The translations under genes were made by a program, and so were the position numbers. DNA of 64,000 nt from Acetivibrio clariflavus DSM 19732 (GTDB lineage Bacteria; Bacillota; Clostridia; Acetivibrionales; Acetivibrionaceae): contig NC_016627.1 of assembly GCF_000237085.1 (NCBI RefSeq), positions 3,224,118 through 3,288,117 on the forward strand, read 5' to 3'. The notes beneath the pieces are model-generated. The model saw only the letters and a program-made list of their open reading frames with translations, was not told where the DNA came from and did no database searches. Below are positions 37,467 to 45,767 of this stretch, one piece after another. Every line of letters starts with the position of its first letter. Position 1 is the stretch's first letter.

Positions 37467-37522
37467 TGAATTTCCCCCCCTGATGCTCTCAACTAGTTAA
37501 TTCGTTTACTTTCCTTATTTTC

Positions 37523-37595
37523 ATTCGCAAATCAGGTAATACATATATAATTCGCAAATTTAATAGCAAATTTTGTCGTACTTTCAAATTTTGTC
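37523..37595 (-). promoter_or_regulatory. Candidate SigI-type autoregulated promoter with paired repeats
   Basis: Upstream of sigI, ATTTGCGAAT occurs twice (37559-37550 and 37532-37523) and GACAAAATTTG occurs twice (37595-37585 and 37577-37567). The second GACAAAA lies 16 bases before the CGAA of the first box. CGAA is the core of SigI -10 elements, so this is a plausible but unproven self-controlled promoter. Confidence 0.4.
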
Positions 37596-37694
37596 TAATT
37601 TTACATTAACAATCACTTTGATTTTTCATTGTTTATATGAATTAGATTTTATTTCAAAAAAAAATAAAAAAATTTTTTGCCAGACCGAACAAAA

Positions 37695-37770
37695 AAAAGA
37701 CATGCTATCGAAAGACTAGGACGGAAACAGTTGATAAGCCCTAATTCAGCTCAGGCTCAACTGCTATAGA
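37695..37770 (+). ncRNA. c-di-GMP-I (GEMM)-like riboswitch aptamer
   Basis: The element has a stem capped by a GAAA tetraloop (CTATCGAAAGACTAG), then GGACGGAAAC. In c-di-GMP-I aptamers the equivalent reads GGGACGCAAAG. Next comes a second stem, CAGTTG/CAACTG, with an inner AGCC/GGCT. The conserved 5' GCAAACC strand of the family is not clear (GACATGC is there instead), so this is a variant or a related class. It is followed directly by a terminator hairpin and a surface-type coiled-coil gene, the usual context for c-di-GMP control. Confidence 0.45.
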
Positions 37771-37772
37771 TT

Positions 37773-37835
37773 ATAAATTATATAAAAACCCGAAAAGCAT
37801 TCGTAAATCGCACGGGAGGTTTTTATATAATTTAT
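37773..37835 (+). terminator. Strong leader terminator hairpin
   Basis: ATAAATTATATAAAAACC (37773-37790) is perfectly complementary to GGTTTTTATATAATTTAT (37818-37835); the 3' arm carries the T run. It lies between the riboswitch-like element and the coiled-coil gene, so it is a likely expression platform. Confidence 0.7.
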
Positions 37836-37872
37836 GAAATAAAAATAAAAATTAAGAAAAGGGGTATGAGAC

Positions 37873-39258
37873 ATGAAGAAATTTTTAAGTACAGCATTAA
37901 CAGCATCATTAGTTTTCACATTATCAACAAGTATTTTTGCTGAAGAGGCAGAAACTCCTGCTCCAGCTCCAGCACCAGTTACACCTGGGGTTGCAAACCC
38001 AACTTTACTTAAGGCTATTAAACCTAACTTTTTGCAAAGCCTGATCGAAAAGCAGGCAGAAGAAAAGATCAGAGCAGAATATGATGAAAAGATTGCTGCT
38101 TTGGAAGAAAGCCTTAAGGCTATTCGCGATGAAATAAAAGCAATCAGAGAAGTTAAGCCTGTTGATGAAGAAGCTGTTGCAGAATTGAAAGCAAAAGAAA
38201 AAGCATTAAATGATGAAGTTAAAGCTATAAGAGATGAAATGCATGAAAAAATCAGAATATCCAAAGAAGTTTTGAAATTCGGTGAAGAAGCAGTTGAAAA
38301 AATAGAAGCTTTAAAGGCTGAACTTAAAGCTGAAGAAGAAAAAGTAAAAGAAGCTAAGGAAGAAATCAAAGCTCAGATAGATGAATTGCTGGCAGCTGAA
38401 ATAGTTGACGAAGAAAAGGTTGAAGAATTAAGAGCTGCTGAAAAGGCATTGGATGAAGAATTAAAAGTTAAGAGAGATGCTATAAACAAAGAAATCGAAG
38501 GAATTAGACTCGTTGCTGAATTCGGTCAGGAAGCAGCAGACAAAATCAGTGCTTTAAAAGCTGAACTTGAATCAGAGGAAAGCAAAGCAAAAGAAATCAG
38601 AGACGAAATCAAAGCTCAGATAGATGAATTGTTGGCAGCTGAAACCATTGACGAAGAAAAAATTGCTGAGTTAAAAGCTGCTCAAAAAGCATTGGATGAA
38701 GAATTAAAAGTTAAGAGAGATGCTATAAACAAAGAAATTGAAACAATTAAGCTTGTTGCAAAATACGGTAAAGAAGCAGCTGATGAAATTTTGGCTATAA
38801 AAGCTGAATTTGCTGAAGAAGAAAGTGCAATAAGAGCACAGAAAGAAGAAATCAAGGCTCAAATAGATGAATTGTTGGCAGCTGAAACTGTTGATACTGA
38901 AAAAGTTGAAGAATTAAGAGCTGCTGAAAGAGCTTTGGAAGAAGAATTAAAAGAAAAGAGAGACGCAGCTAATGGAAAAATCGAAAGAATTAAATTAGTT
39001 GCACAGTATGGAGAAGATGTTATTGCACAAGTTGAAAAAGTGCAGGCATCATTTGAGGAAAAACTTTTGTCATTGAATGAAAGCAAAGTTGAAATACAAG
39101 CAAAATTAAAAGAATTAAGAGCCGTTAAGCCAGTTGACAAGGAAGCTGAAGCTGCATTGGTAGCAGAAGAAAAAGAAATAAATGATCAAATTCACTCTAT
39201 AAATAAAGACTTCGAAAATGCCGTTTTACTTATCCTTTCCTCAGCTGTAGCTGTATAA
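37873..39258 (+). CDS. Secreted repetitive coiled-coil protein
   Basis: The 461-residue protein has a signal peptide (about residues 1-24, ending SIFAEE), a short Pro/Ala linker, and then one long helical coiled coil made of about five repeats of roughly 81 residues. A typical unit runs EIKAQIDELLAAE.VDEEKVEEL, KALDEELKVKRDAINKEIE, LVA.FGQEAADKISALKAEL. It is extremely rich in Ala, Glu and Lys and has no Cys or Trp. It ends in a hydrophobic AVLLILSSAVAV. Such rods occur in S-layer-associated and adhesive surface proteins; the partner is unknown. Translation starts after AAAAGGGGTATGAGAC. Confidence 0.8.
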   Translation: MKKFLSTALTASLVFTLSTSIFAEEAETPAPAPAPVTPGVANPTLLKAIKPNFLQSLIEKQAEEKIRAEYDEKIAALEESLKAIRDEIKAIREVKPVDEEAVAELKAKEKALNDEVKAIRDEMHEKIRISKEVLKFGEEAVEKIEALKAELKAEEEKVKEAKEEIKAQIDELLAAEIVDEEKVEELRAAEKALDEELKVKRDAINKEIEGIRLVAEFGQEAADKISALKAELESEESKAKEIRDEIKAQIDELLAAETIDEEKIAELKAAQKALDEELKVKRDAINKEIETIKLVAKYGKEAADEILAIKAEFAEEESAIRAQKEEIKAQIDELLAAETVDTEKVEELRAAERALEEELKEKRDAANGKIERIKLVAQYGEDVIAQVEKVQASFEEKLLSLNESKVEIQAKLKELRAVKPVDKEAEAALVAEEKEINDQIHSINKDFENAVLLILSSAVAV

Positions 39259-39280
39259 TTTAATAATTTATACATAATAC

Positions 39281-39327
39281 AAAAAAGATACTCTTTCTTG
39301 GACCCCCTAAGAAAGAGTATCTTTTTT
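39281..39327. terminator. Bidirectional terminator
   Basis: A perfect 19-base stem (39281-39299 with 39309-39327) has A6 at its start and T6 at its end. It lies between the coiled-coil gene and the truncated Ig-like surface gene. Confidence 0.9.
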
Positions 39328-39360
39328 AGTTGCTGTAAAAAATCCTGTGTACAAAATTTA

Positions 39361-40683
39361 CTATACTGGTGAAACTTTCACACTGAATGCCTTTAGTTTA
39401 TTGCCGGCATAGTCTTTAAAATTAGTTTCATCAGAAGGAGTAAATATCACTTCTAACTCCTCTGAGTTATATTCCCCGTCTAATATAATCCTAAATCTGG
39501 CATATTCATTGTTCACAGGAGTGTCATATATATCTTCAAAGTAAGCATCGAAGTAAACTATTGTTGCTTCTGTTTTTTCACCATTTATTCTTACAGTAAA
39601 CTGGTCTAAATCTTCTGATTTCAGGTAGTATTTGTTACCAATTTCCAAATCTTCCGATAACAGTATATATAATTCCGTTATGCCTTCATTATATACTGCC
39701 CCTGTAACCGATTCCACATAAGGTGCATAAGCATCTTCAACAGCAATATATGAGGATGAGGTAGTAAGTTCCCGGCCAAATATATCAGAAGTACTGGTAA
39801 GATAATTATCCATCGTTAATATAATAGGACTGTCTTTATACGTGCCATCAGGCATAATATCAGGAGCAACAGTTAAGGTTATTTCCATATTATCCGGATC
39901 ATACTCTGCGTCATAAGCAGCTATATAATATTTATTTCCGTAACGAGTGGAAATAATAAAGTCACTCGGACTCAATGTACTCTCATCTATGGAACTATTA
40001 ATCTTAAGCACAATTTTATTTCTATCGGTTACCGCAGCAGAAACAACTTTAGTCCAAGGAACATATCGAACATCATTGAAATAATTAAATACCTGTACAG
40101 GCACCTTTTCACCGGATACATATGCTGCTTCATTTACTTGAAAAACGATAATATCATCAATATCTACATAATTATCTTTCTCTACATAATAAGAATCTTT
40201 CGGGAACTGAATGCACACAGTCTTACCGTCGGATAATAGTTCTACAGTTGTATGTTCGTTCAGACCTCTGTATATAACGTTATTCATTATATATAAATAA
40301 TTTGATTTTGACTCTGCTAAAGCCTTATCTATTTTTTTATCAAACATTACATATATTTTATTCTCATAATAATCTGCATATACTTCAGAATACTTAGGCA
40401 ACCCAGGCAATTCCTCAATATAGTCGGGAGCGTTACCCATAAAAATATGTATCAGTGTCTTATTTCCAGCCAAATCACAAACGGATTCTATTTGTAATCT
40501 CAATATATTTCCAACATTTATTCCATTTGAATCGTCGTTTTTAAATTTAATGCATACGGTTTGTCCATCAGGCATTAATGTTATATCAGCAGAGTCGTTT
40601 AAGCATTCTGTAAGGTAATTATCAAGAGTATAAATATAATTTGCTTTATTTTCGGCTGAAGTTTTATCTACTTTTTCATCAAA
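39361..40683 (-). pseudogene. Ig-like (SbsA-type) surface protein, 5' end lost
   Basis: The reading frame continues upstream of the first ATG (40575) to 40683, giving DEKVDKTSAENKANYIYTLD, and is then cut by transposase sequence. About 440 codons remain. Two or more repeats of about 140 residues share LMPDGQTVCIKF/LLSDGKTVCIQF and YIYTLDNYL/YLYIMNNVI; these are Ig-like domains common in S-layer-type proteins. Signal peptide and start are missing and are not found on the other side of the IS256 fragment, so a deletion accompanied the insertion. Confidence 0.75.
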
Positions 40684-41143
40684 TCATTCCTTAATCTCTG
40701 GAGCAATTCTATCAGTAATCTTACTAACCATCTCTGCTGATAGGCTAAAACCATAAAGTTCTTCAATTTGTTGACTGATATCCCTTGTAGACATTCCTCT
40801 TGCATATAAAGCTATAACTTTTTCTTCAATTCCAGAAACATTACGTTGATATTTAGGAATAATTTTAGGTTGAAATTCGCCTTTACGATCTCTTGGTACT
40901 TGTATATCAATTTCTCCAAACTCACTTTTTATTTTTTAGGCGTATAACCGTTACGACTATTATCAGTTTTTTATTTTCTACATCATCTTTAGCATATCCT
41001 AATTTTGCTTCAAGTTCTGCTTCTAAAAGTTCTTGTATTATATTTTTAAAAATGTCTTTAAGATATTCATTAATATCAGATACACTTTGGAAATTATTTT
41101 CCCGAACTAATTGTTTGATTTGTTCTTTTGTTAACGTTGACAT
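40684..41143 (-). pseudogene. IS256-family (mutator) transposase, truncated and frameshifted
   Basis: The piece starts at the ATG at 41143 (MSTLTKEQIKQLV...) behind AAGGAGG. The first 60 codons match the N-terminus of IS256-type transposases (LEAELEAKLGYAKDD). Two single-base losses in A runs then break the frame; restoring both gives KKTDNSRNGYTPKKIKSEFG and EIDIQVPRDRKGEFQPKIIP. The homology stops after SAEMVSKITDRIAPEIKE, where the sequence joins the surface-protein gene. So about two thirds of the transposase, including most of the DDE core, is absent. The left IS end probably lies near 41190-41225. Confidence 0.8.
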
Positions 41144-41240
41144 AAAGTTCTCCTCCTTAGCTTTTATTATTATTAATCCTTGCCAAGAAGGAGAACATTC
41201 AATCATCTATACACAAATTTTTTTACATCCTCTATAAATG

Positions 41241-41271
41241 AAAAAAGATTACAGCAAAATACGCTTTGCTA
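41241..41271 (-). terminator. Terminator after the 128-residue gene
   Basis: AGCAAA/TTTGCT stem with a five-to-six-base loop (41253-41270), followed by six T on the minus strand. Confidence 0.6.
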
Positions 41272-41291
41272 CTTTTATAAACTTTAGGTTA

Positions 41292-41675
41292 TTACTCCGT
41301 TAATAATACCTGTCTGCAAACAACCGATAGCCAAGGTATTGAATAGTCAGTAGTAAATATCTCAACGTGCTTCTCGTCATCATTTGCAAGACTACTTGAT
41401 TCCTTTTCTTTTAGCAAAACAATTGTAAAGTAACTATCCGTATTCATTTCATCATTATTTAATGCTAGTTCTTTTGGAATTTGAAAATTAACCTTAATAC
41501 AATTTTTAAAGATAAGTTTCAATACTCTAGTCTTATCTTTTCCCTCCTGAATATCCCAGTAATAATCAATTGATACAATTAAATCCTTCTTATTATCCGA
41601 CCATTCTACATGTGTAACAATACTATCTGTAAAATCAAATTTTTCAAGTATTTCATTTAAATCATTGGCCAACAT
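41292..41675 (-). CDS. Small protein of unknown function (immunity-like)
   Basis: The protein is 127 residues when begun at the ATG at 41675 (MLANDLNEILEKFDF); a GTG three codons upstream is an alternative. It is acidic, cytoplasmic and mixed alpha/beta: DLIVSIDYYWDIQE, VLKLIFKNCIKVNFQIP, EIFTTDYSIPWLSV. This layout is common in immunity proteins of polymorphic toxin systems, but I recognise no named family. It belongs to a run of small minus-strand genes with their own ribosome sites between IS remnants. The role is inferred from context only. Confidence 0.6.
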   Translation of the reverse strand: MLANDLNEILEKFDFTDSIVTHVEWSDNKKDLIVSIDYYWDIQEGKDKTRVLKLIFKNCIKVNFQIPKELALNNDEMNTDSYFTIVLLKEKESSSLANDDEKHVEIFTTDYSIPWLSVVCRQVLLTE

Positions 41676-41754
41676 TTTATTCACCCAATTTCAGAAAATA
41701 AATTTGTAACTATTAATCTATGTAGGTTCCTGTTTAATGTTTACAACAAGGTAT

Positions 41755-42327
41755 TTATTCCTTTTCAAGCTTTTTTATTGCTTTTCGTGCTTCGTTTCTG
41801 ATCCAACTAATTTTATGATTTGTAAATGGTTCAATATATTTTATTAAACTTTTATCTCCCGTTTTAGCAATACCTGAAATTGCATGTCCTACTACTTTGT
41901 CATCTTTTAATAAGTTTACCAAAACAGATTTTACCTCTTCCGTTTTATATGCTCCTAAACCATCGACTATCATTTGTCGTGCAATACCATGCTCCTTCTC
42001 CTGTACTATTTTAATCAGTTCCGGCAGCGCTTCAGAACTTGAAATAATTGATAGGCTATTGCCAATCGCCCACTTATAGCTAACATTGTTTGATTTATAG
42101 AATTCATCAATCAATGGCTTAGCAGCTTCGTCAAATCCTTTTACACCTAAGCACCTTATTAAAAATTCCTTATCACTTTCATCAGTAACTTCATTTAAGT
42201 GCTTTAGAATTATAGGAACTAAATCCCTATACTTCTTATTTATTTTCATCAAATCATTAATGTTAGTTATTTCAATACCCTTTTCCCTGACCTCACGAAT
42301 TAGCTTATCTTTATCAAGCCTTTTCAT
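41755..42327 (-). CDS. HEAT-repeat protein (immunity-like)
   Basis: The 190-residue protein is all helical with about four HEAT-like repeats: KEFLIRCLGVKGFDEAAKPLIDEF, KWAIGNSLSIISSSEALPEL, RQMIVDGLGAYKTEEVKSVL, and ISWIRNEARKAIKKLEKE. It starts at an ATG behind GGAGGATGTGA. HEAT proteins of this size occur as immunity proteins and as adaptors in many contexts; the sequence cannot tell which. Its place within the array of small orphan genes favours immunity. Confidence 0.7.
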   Translation of the reverse strand: MKRLDKDKLIREVREKGIEITNINDLMKINKKYRDLVPIILKHLNEVTDESDKEFLIRCLGVKGFDEAAKPLIDEFYKSNNVSYKWAIGNSLSIISSSEALPELIKIVQEKEHGIARQMIVDGLGAYKTEEVKSVLVNLLKDDKVVGHAISGIAKTGDKSLIKYIEPFTNHKISWIRNEARKAIKKLEKE

Positions 42328-42406
42328 TCACATCCTCCGTAATCAATTACCTTCTCTATCTTTTTGTCGCAATTTCATCTTCAGGATACACTTTAATGTT
42401 TACTAG

Positions 42407-42444
42407 AAAAAGGCCACATCAGGCGAAATTGAGTGACCTCTTTT
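42407..42444 (-). terminator. Terminator after the 117-residue gene
   Basis: AAAGAGGTCAC and GTGGCCTTTTT (42444-42433 with 42417-42407) form the stem on the minus strand. A similar, decayed version (CAATTTCTTGAGGTGG...CCTTTT) lies near 43125-43155. Confidence 0.6.
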
Positions 42445-42456
42445 AATCTTTATCCA

Positions 42457-42810
42457 TTACAGTATATCTTTTTTAGCCAAATCAAGAGCAACAGCCAGTT
42501 CTACTTGCTGTACCTTGCTCATTCCTCTCTTGAAATCGTTAATATTGCTGATTTCTACGATTGGCTTTTCATCTTGGCTATATCGACTTATTTCTATTGT
42601 TGTAATTGTATCAAGGTCAACAAGTATTGTATAAAAGTCTTCACCTTGTTCCGGAATATGTTTTAAAATATATGCTGTCTTCATTTCCGGGAAATTTGTT
42701 TTTAGGACTTGAAGCAATTCTTTGTATAAATCCCCTGTAAATAACAATTTATGCGATTTTATTAGAGCATTTCTAAAGTCTTCTTCAGTTTTACTGCCAA
42801 TTAATCTCAT
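42457..42810 (-). CDS. Small protein overlapping a toxin-like tail (probable immunity protein)
   Basis: The 117-residue protein (TEEDFRNALIKSHKLLF..., KTAYILKHIPEQGEDFYTILVDLDTI, VQQVELAVALDLAKKDIL) is cytoplasmic and alpha/beta. Its ATG overlaps the stop of the upstream frame by four bases (ATGA), which implies coupled translation. That upstream frame looks like the end of a polymorphic toxin, so this would be its immunity partner. I do not recognise the family; the role comes from the gene arrangement. Confidence 0.65.
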   Translation of the reverse strand: MRLIGSKTEEDFRNALIKSHKLLFTGDLYKELLQVLKTNFPEMKTAYILKHIPEQGEDFYTILVDLDTITTIEISRYSQDEKPIVEISNINDFKRGMSKVQQVELAVALDLAKKDIL

Positions 42811-43019
42811 TTAATTCCCCCTGAAAAAGCAGTTACCAGATTACCATACTTATCAGTTGAAACAGTCATTATCAATGCTGGCTGGAAATTATTAAATTTA
42901 TCTATACTTATATTATACCTTATATCAATTTCTCTGACATGTCTAATTTCTTTTGAACTTTCTAACATTTTTGTGACTGGTGTTCTAACAACTTCTTTAC
43001 TTTGAAATTCCTTTTGCAT
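42807..43019 (-). pseudogene. C-terminal fragment of a possible polymorphic toxin
   Basis: The frame gives 70 residues, PVTKMLESSKEIRHVREIDI... ending in STDKYGNLVTAFSGGIK. A 'hydrophobic-strand, D..GN..TAF.G' ending is what one sees at the very C-terminus of several secreted nuclease toxins. There is no ribosome site in front of its ATG and a stop lies eight codons further up, so it is most likely a leftover tail rather than a whole gene. The downstream small gene overlaps it by four bases. Confidence 0.45.
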
Positions 43020-43186
43020 TATCGTAACAACAAGCGTAAATTAACACCTAAATGTCTATGAACGTGGCCAAATTGAAGCTTTCATACCACAACGTTATTG
43101 TCATTTTATTCACTTGCCGGGTATTGTCCAAAAGGCGACCACCTCAAGAAATTGTGTAATTTAATATAATAAGCAAGATTAAATTA

Positions 43187-43579
43187 TTACTCTGCAGTAA
43201 TACTTAAAAGTATTGGTTCTTTTTCTGTAAGTATATCGATAACGGTATCAACTTTATCAAATAAAATATAATGCGTGATATTATCTGCAGGAATAGTTCC
43301 CGAAACTTGATTCTTAAAATACTTGATATATTCTGAATTTTCAACTATAAAAAAACTATTATCTATCAAGTTCTCAGATATATTTTTTCGGAAATTACAA
43401 AATCTATCTATAGAAGCGTTTTCTATTGAGTATCTCATATCCAATACATAATCGAATACTATTTTGTACTTTTTCTTATCTTTACTCATAAGTAAAACTT
43501 CAAATTCTCGATTTGTACATGAAATCGATTCAATTTCTTCTATATCAATTACAATTCTACAATTTTTTAACTTCTCCAT
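43187..43579 (-). CDS. Small protein of unknown function (immunity-like)
   Basis: The 130-residue acidic cytoplasmic protein (NCRIVIDIEEIESISC..., KKYKIVFDYVLDMRYSIENASIDRF, THYILFDKVDTVIDILTEKEPILL) has mainly beta-strand predictions in its first half. Its ATG sits behind GGAGAGTGAATT. I recognise no family. It is one of the array of small minus-strand genes. Confidence 0.6.
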   Translation of the reverse strand: MEKLKNCRIVIDIEEIESISCTNREFEVLLMSKDKKKYKIVFDYVLDMRYSIENASIDRFCNFRKNISENLIDNSFFIVENSEYIKYFKNQVSGTIPADNITHYILFDKVDTVIDILTEKEPILLSITAE

Positions 43580-43689
43580 AATTCACTCTCCTATAACAGC
43601 ATATTTTTATGCTTCTTCAGCAAGTGTCAATTAAACTCGTACATAGCTAATAAAAATTATAAATAAAAAACAGTGACATTACAGCCATT

Positions 43690-43925
43690 AATTTTAATTT
43701 CCAGTGTAGCTTTTGCAGGGTACACCGGTTTTGATGCAAGCTGCATCCATCCACTTGATACTTTGGTTTTGGATTTTTAATTTTTTCAACTACTGTACAT
43801 TTCTCTTCAGTGACTTTTTTCTGCCAATAGCAATATGTGGCTTTGCTTACTCCATTCGTTCAGCAAAATTCTTTGATATTCTGTTCATTTTCAAGCGGGG
43901 TTTGTATTATTTTTCGGTCACATAG
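43690..43925 (-). pseudogene. Relic of an IS66-type accessory protein (TnpA/OrfA)
   Basis: Reading the minus strand from about 43925 gives ENEQNIKEFC, a stop, then TNGVSKATYCYWQKKVTEEK. This matches the helix-turn-helix start of IS66 OrfA proteins (...KEFC...NG.S..T.YYW.KK). The in-frame TGA and lack of flanking tnpB/tnpC show it is dead. Confidence 0.5.
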
Positions 43926-44014
43926 TAAGTTGAACATATTTTGTAAGCGCAGAATTTGTACCGGAATAGCAAAAAAAGTCAAACAGCTGAACGATGTAAC
44001 TTATATAAAGACAT

Positions 44015-44131
44015 CTACTTTTGTTTATTTAAATAAAACTTTTTAAAAATATTCTCTTCAATTATTTCTGGTTTCAATTGTTGAATTTCATTTATAACTT
44101 TGAGAAATAGGTCTGCATCTTCATTTATCAT
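44015..44131 (-). pseudogene. C-terminal remnant of a small gene
   Basis: A 38-residue frame, MINEDADLFLKVINEIQQLK followed by PEIIEENIFKKFYLNKQK, has coding-like composition. It has only a weak AAGG in front, and the frame is closed by a stop about ten codons upstream. It probably is the end of another small array gene whose front was deleted. Confidence 0.35.
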
Positions 44132-44207
44132 CCTTATTGAAAAATTAAGATAATTATATTAAATAGGCGATTTAGGATTATAAACTTGTTATATTTCAAC
44201 TAACTGT

Positions 44208-44283
44208 CATCCTTAGCTTTTATTTTTGTTTTTCTTCCAATAAGGAGAATATTCACTCATCTATACAAAAAATTTTTTATGTT
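44208..44283. repeat. IS256-type left-end relic
   Basis: This stretch repeats, with changes, the sequence at 41152-41230 just upstream of the IS256 transposase start: CCTTAGCTTTTATT, AAGGAGAATATTCA and ATCATCTATACAAAA. No transposase codons remain beside it. Confidence 0.6.
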
Positions 44284-44310
44284 CGATTTAGATTAAATTT
44301 AAAAGAATGA

Positions 44311-44625
44311 TTATAATCCAAAATAATCATTAAGTTTTTGCAGTAAATAAAATGCACCTAAATTTGTGGTGGGTATTTCAAAATCAATGCTTTTACCTTT
44401 TATATAAATGTATATAATTGTCTTTGCTAACTTCAGATTATCTATTTTAAATGAAAATCCAGTTATATCTTTTTTTAGGCATACTACACTATTTTTTGTA
44501 GATTTAATTTCTACAATCCCATTATACTCATAGATTGTAATTACATCTATCTTAGTTTCAGTTTTATTTTTTTCAATATCTTTAAAAACTTTACTCATAT
44601 CATTAATTTCGCTAAAAAAACCCAT
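44311..44625 (-). CDS. Small protein of unknown function, probably PH-like fold
   Basis: The 104-residue protein has an N-terminal helix (MGFFSEINDMSKVFKDIEKN), then alternating strands (IDVITIYEYNGIVEIKSTKNSVVC, FSFKIDNLKLAKTIIYIYIKG, IDFEIPTTN), and a closing helix, AFYLLQKLNDYFGL. The order resembles a small PH-like or GRAM-like domain. The ATG follows GGAGGTATGTTAA. It is the most upstream intact member of the small-gene array. Confidence 0.6.
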   Translation of the reverse strand: MGFFSEINDMSKVFKDIEKNKTETKIDVITIYEYNGIVEIKSTKNSVVCLKKDITGFSFKIDNLKLAKTIIYIYIKGKSIDFEIPTTNLGAFYLLQKLNDYFGL

Positions 44626-44859
44626 TTAACATACCTCCATTTTTATTCACAAATATATTTATTCTCAAATTAATAAAAAATAAAACTGTAATATTTTAAT
44701 ATGAATTTGAAAAATAAAGAAAAGAAAAACTGTTTATCTCCGATATGTTTAGAGTTTTTGCTCTCTCCATCCATTTATCGAAAGCATAAATATTTTTATT
44801 AATTAGTACACTCTTAAATTCCCATGTTATTTTATATATCTTCTCAAAAAAACAGATTT

Positions 44860-45162
44860 TCTTTACATATCATTTCAATAGTACATAAAATCAAACCTTT
44901 CTGCAAAAGTAGTATGTTTACAATCAGAATTATCACAAAACATTTTTCTGTTACATATAATAATAAATACCTTATTACCTTGTATTGGAAGGTCCTGAAA
45001 GGTTCTGTTATATGTGAAATGTATTCTGGATGATGGTCGGTCGCAAAATGGGCATGTTACCTCTTTGCAGTTAAAAGCTACTGTTATATATCATTTGCCA
45101 TCATTTATATCATGATTAATATAGTCTAAATTTTGATCTAATTGTTTGATAAACTTATCCAT
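44860..45162 (-). pseudogene. ISL3-family transposase, N-terminal relic
   Basis: Starting at the ATG at 45162 the minus strand reads MDKFIKQLDQNLDYINHDINDGK, a stop, then YITVAFNCKEVTCPFCDRPS and RTFQDLPIQGNKVFIIICNR...MFCDNSDCKHTTFAERF. This is the zinc-finger N-terminus of ISL3 transposases. It then degenerates. An in-frame TGA and the missing catalytic domain make it dead. Confidence 0.75.
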
Positions 45163-45204
45163 AGTATAGTATCTTTTCTTTTGTTATTCTTATTTACATT
45201 ATCA

Positions 45205-45340
45205 TGTTTTTTGTTTCAACTAACTTTGGAAAAAACCAAATTTCTGTTGACATTTACAGGATGTTTCTTCAATTTTAATATCATACTCCTGAATTAAGCC
45301 TGCAATAATGTCCTCTCCTCTCATGCATACGCTATTGTCT
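45205..45340 (-). pseudogene. Second IS256-like N-terminal relic
   Basis: The minus strand reads EDIIAGLIQEYDIKIEETSCK, which resembles the N-terminus of some clostridial IS256-family transposases (...IAGLIQEYDIKTAEDI...). A hairpin with CTATGAT/ATCATAG and a T run lies just upstream (45350-45385). The rest of 45163-45767 shows nothing else supportable. Confidence 0.35.
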
Positions 45341-45767
45341 TTTTGCTATAAAAAAACCTCCTATGATTTTATATTATATCATAGAAAGCTTATTTATATA
45401 TATTACCATTATATCCATAGTTTATCAAAATTTGCAAAATATCAATCTATGTTGACTTTAAATTTTATTATTCACCATATTATTAATTTTTACATATACT
45501 TATCTAAATGCAGCACTAAATATTTACAATGGTTAGAGCTTTTAGAAGGTCTTTTTGTACTTTGTGATGTCTGGCCAATCCGTTGCTATAGTCGCAGGAG
45601 TAAACACTTTTATATAATGCACTTCTAGTCTAACCAACATTTAATCATCAATTAATTAAGTGCTCTATCTCAGTCCTTATAACGATATGTTCATTTCTTC
45701 ACTATATTCACTAATACTAAATACAACATTTCCCAGCAAACTTATGTTAAAATACCGGCTTATTTTG

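Noticed and set aside
37764-38369. Minus-strand 201-residue Ser/Ala-rich frame
   Set aside because: It is the antisense of the coiled-coil protein's repetitive codons and overlaps the leader terminator; no ribosome site.
40922-41206. Stand-alone 94-residue protein
   Set aside because: It is the frameshifted N-terminus of an IS256-type transposase; the true start is the ATG at 41143 and the frame is broken in an A run.
45308-45628. Plus-strand 106-residue frame
   Set aside because: Composition is AT-driven, with no ribosome site, and the minus strand shows an IS relic in part of it.
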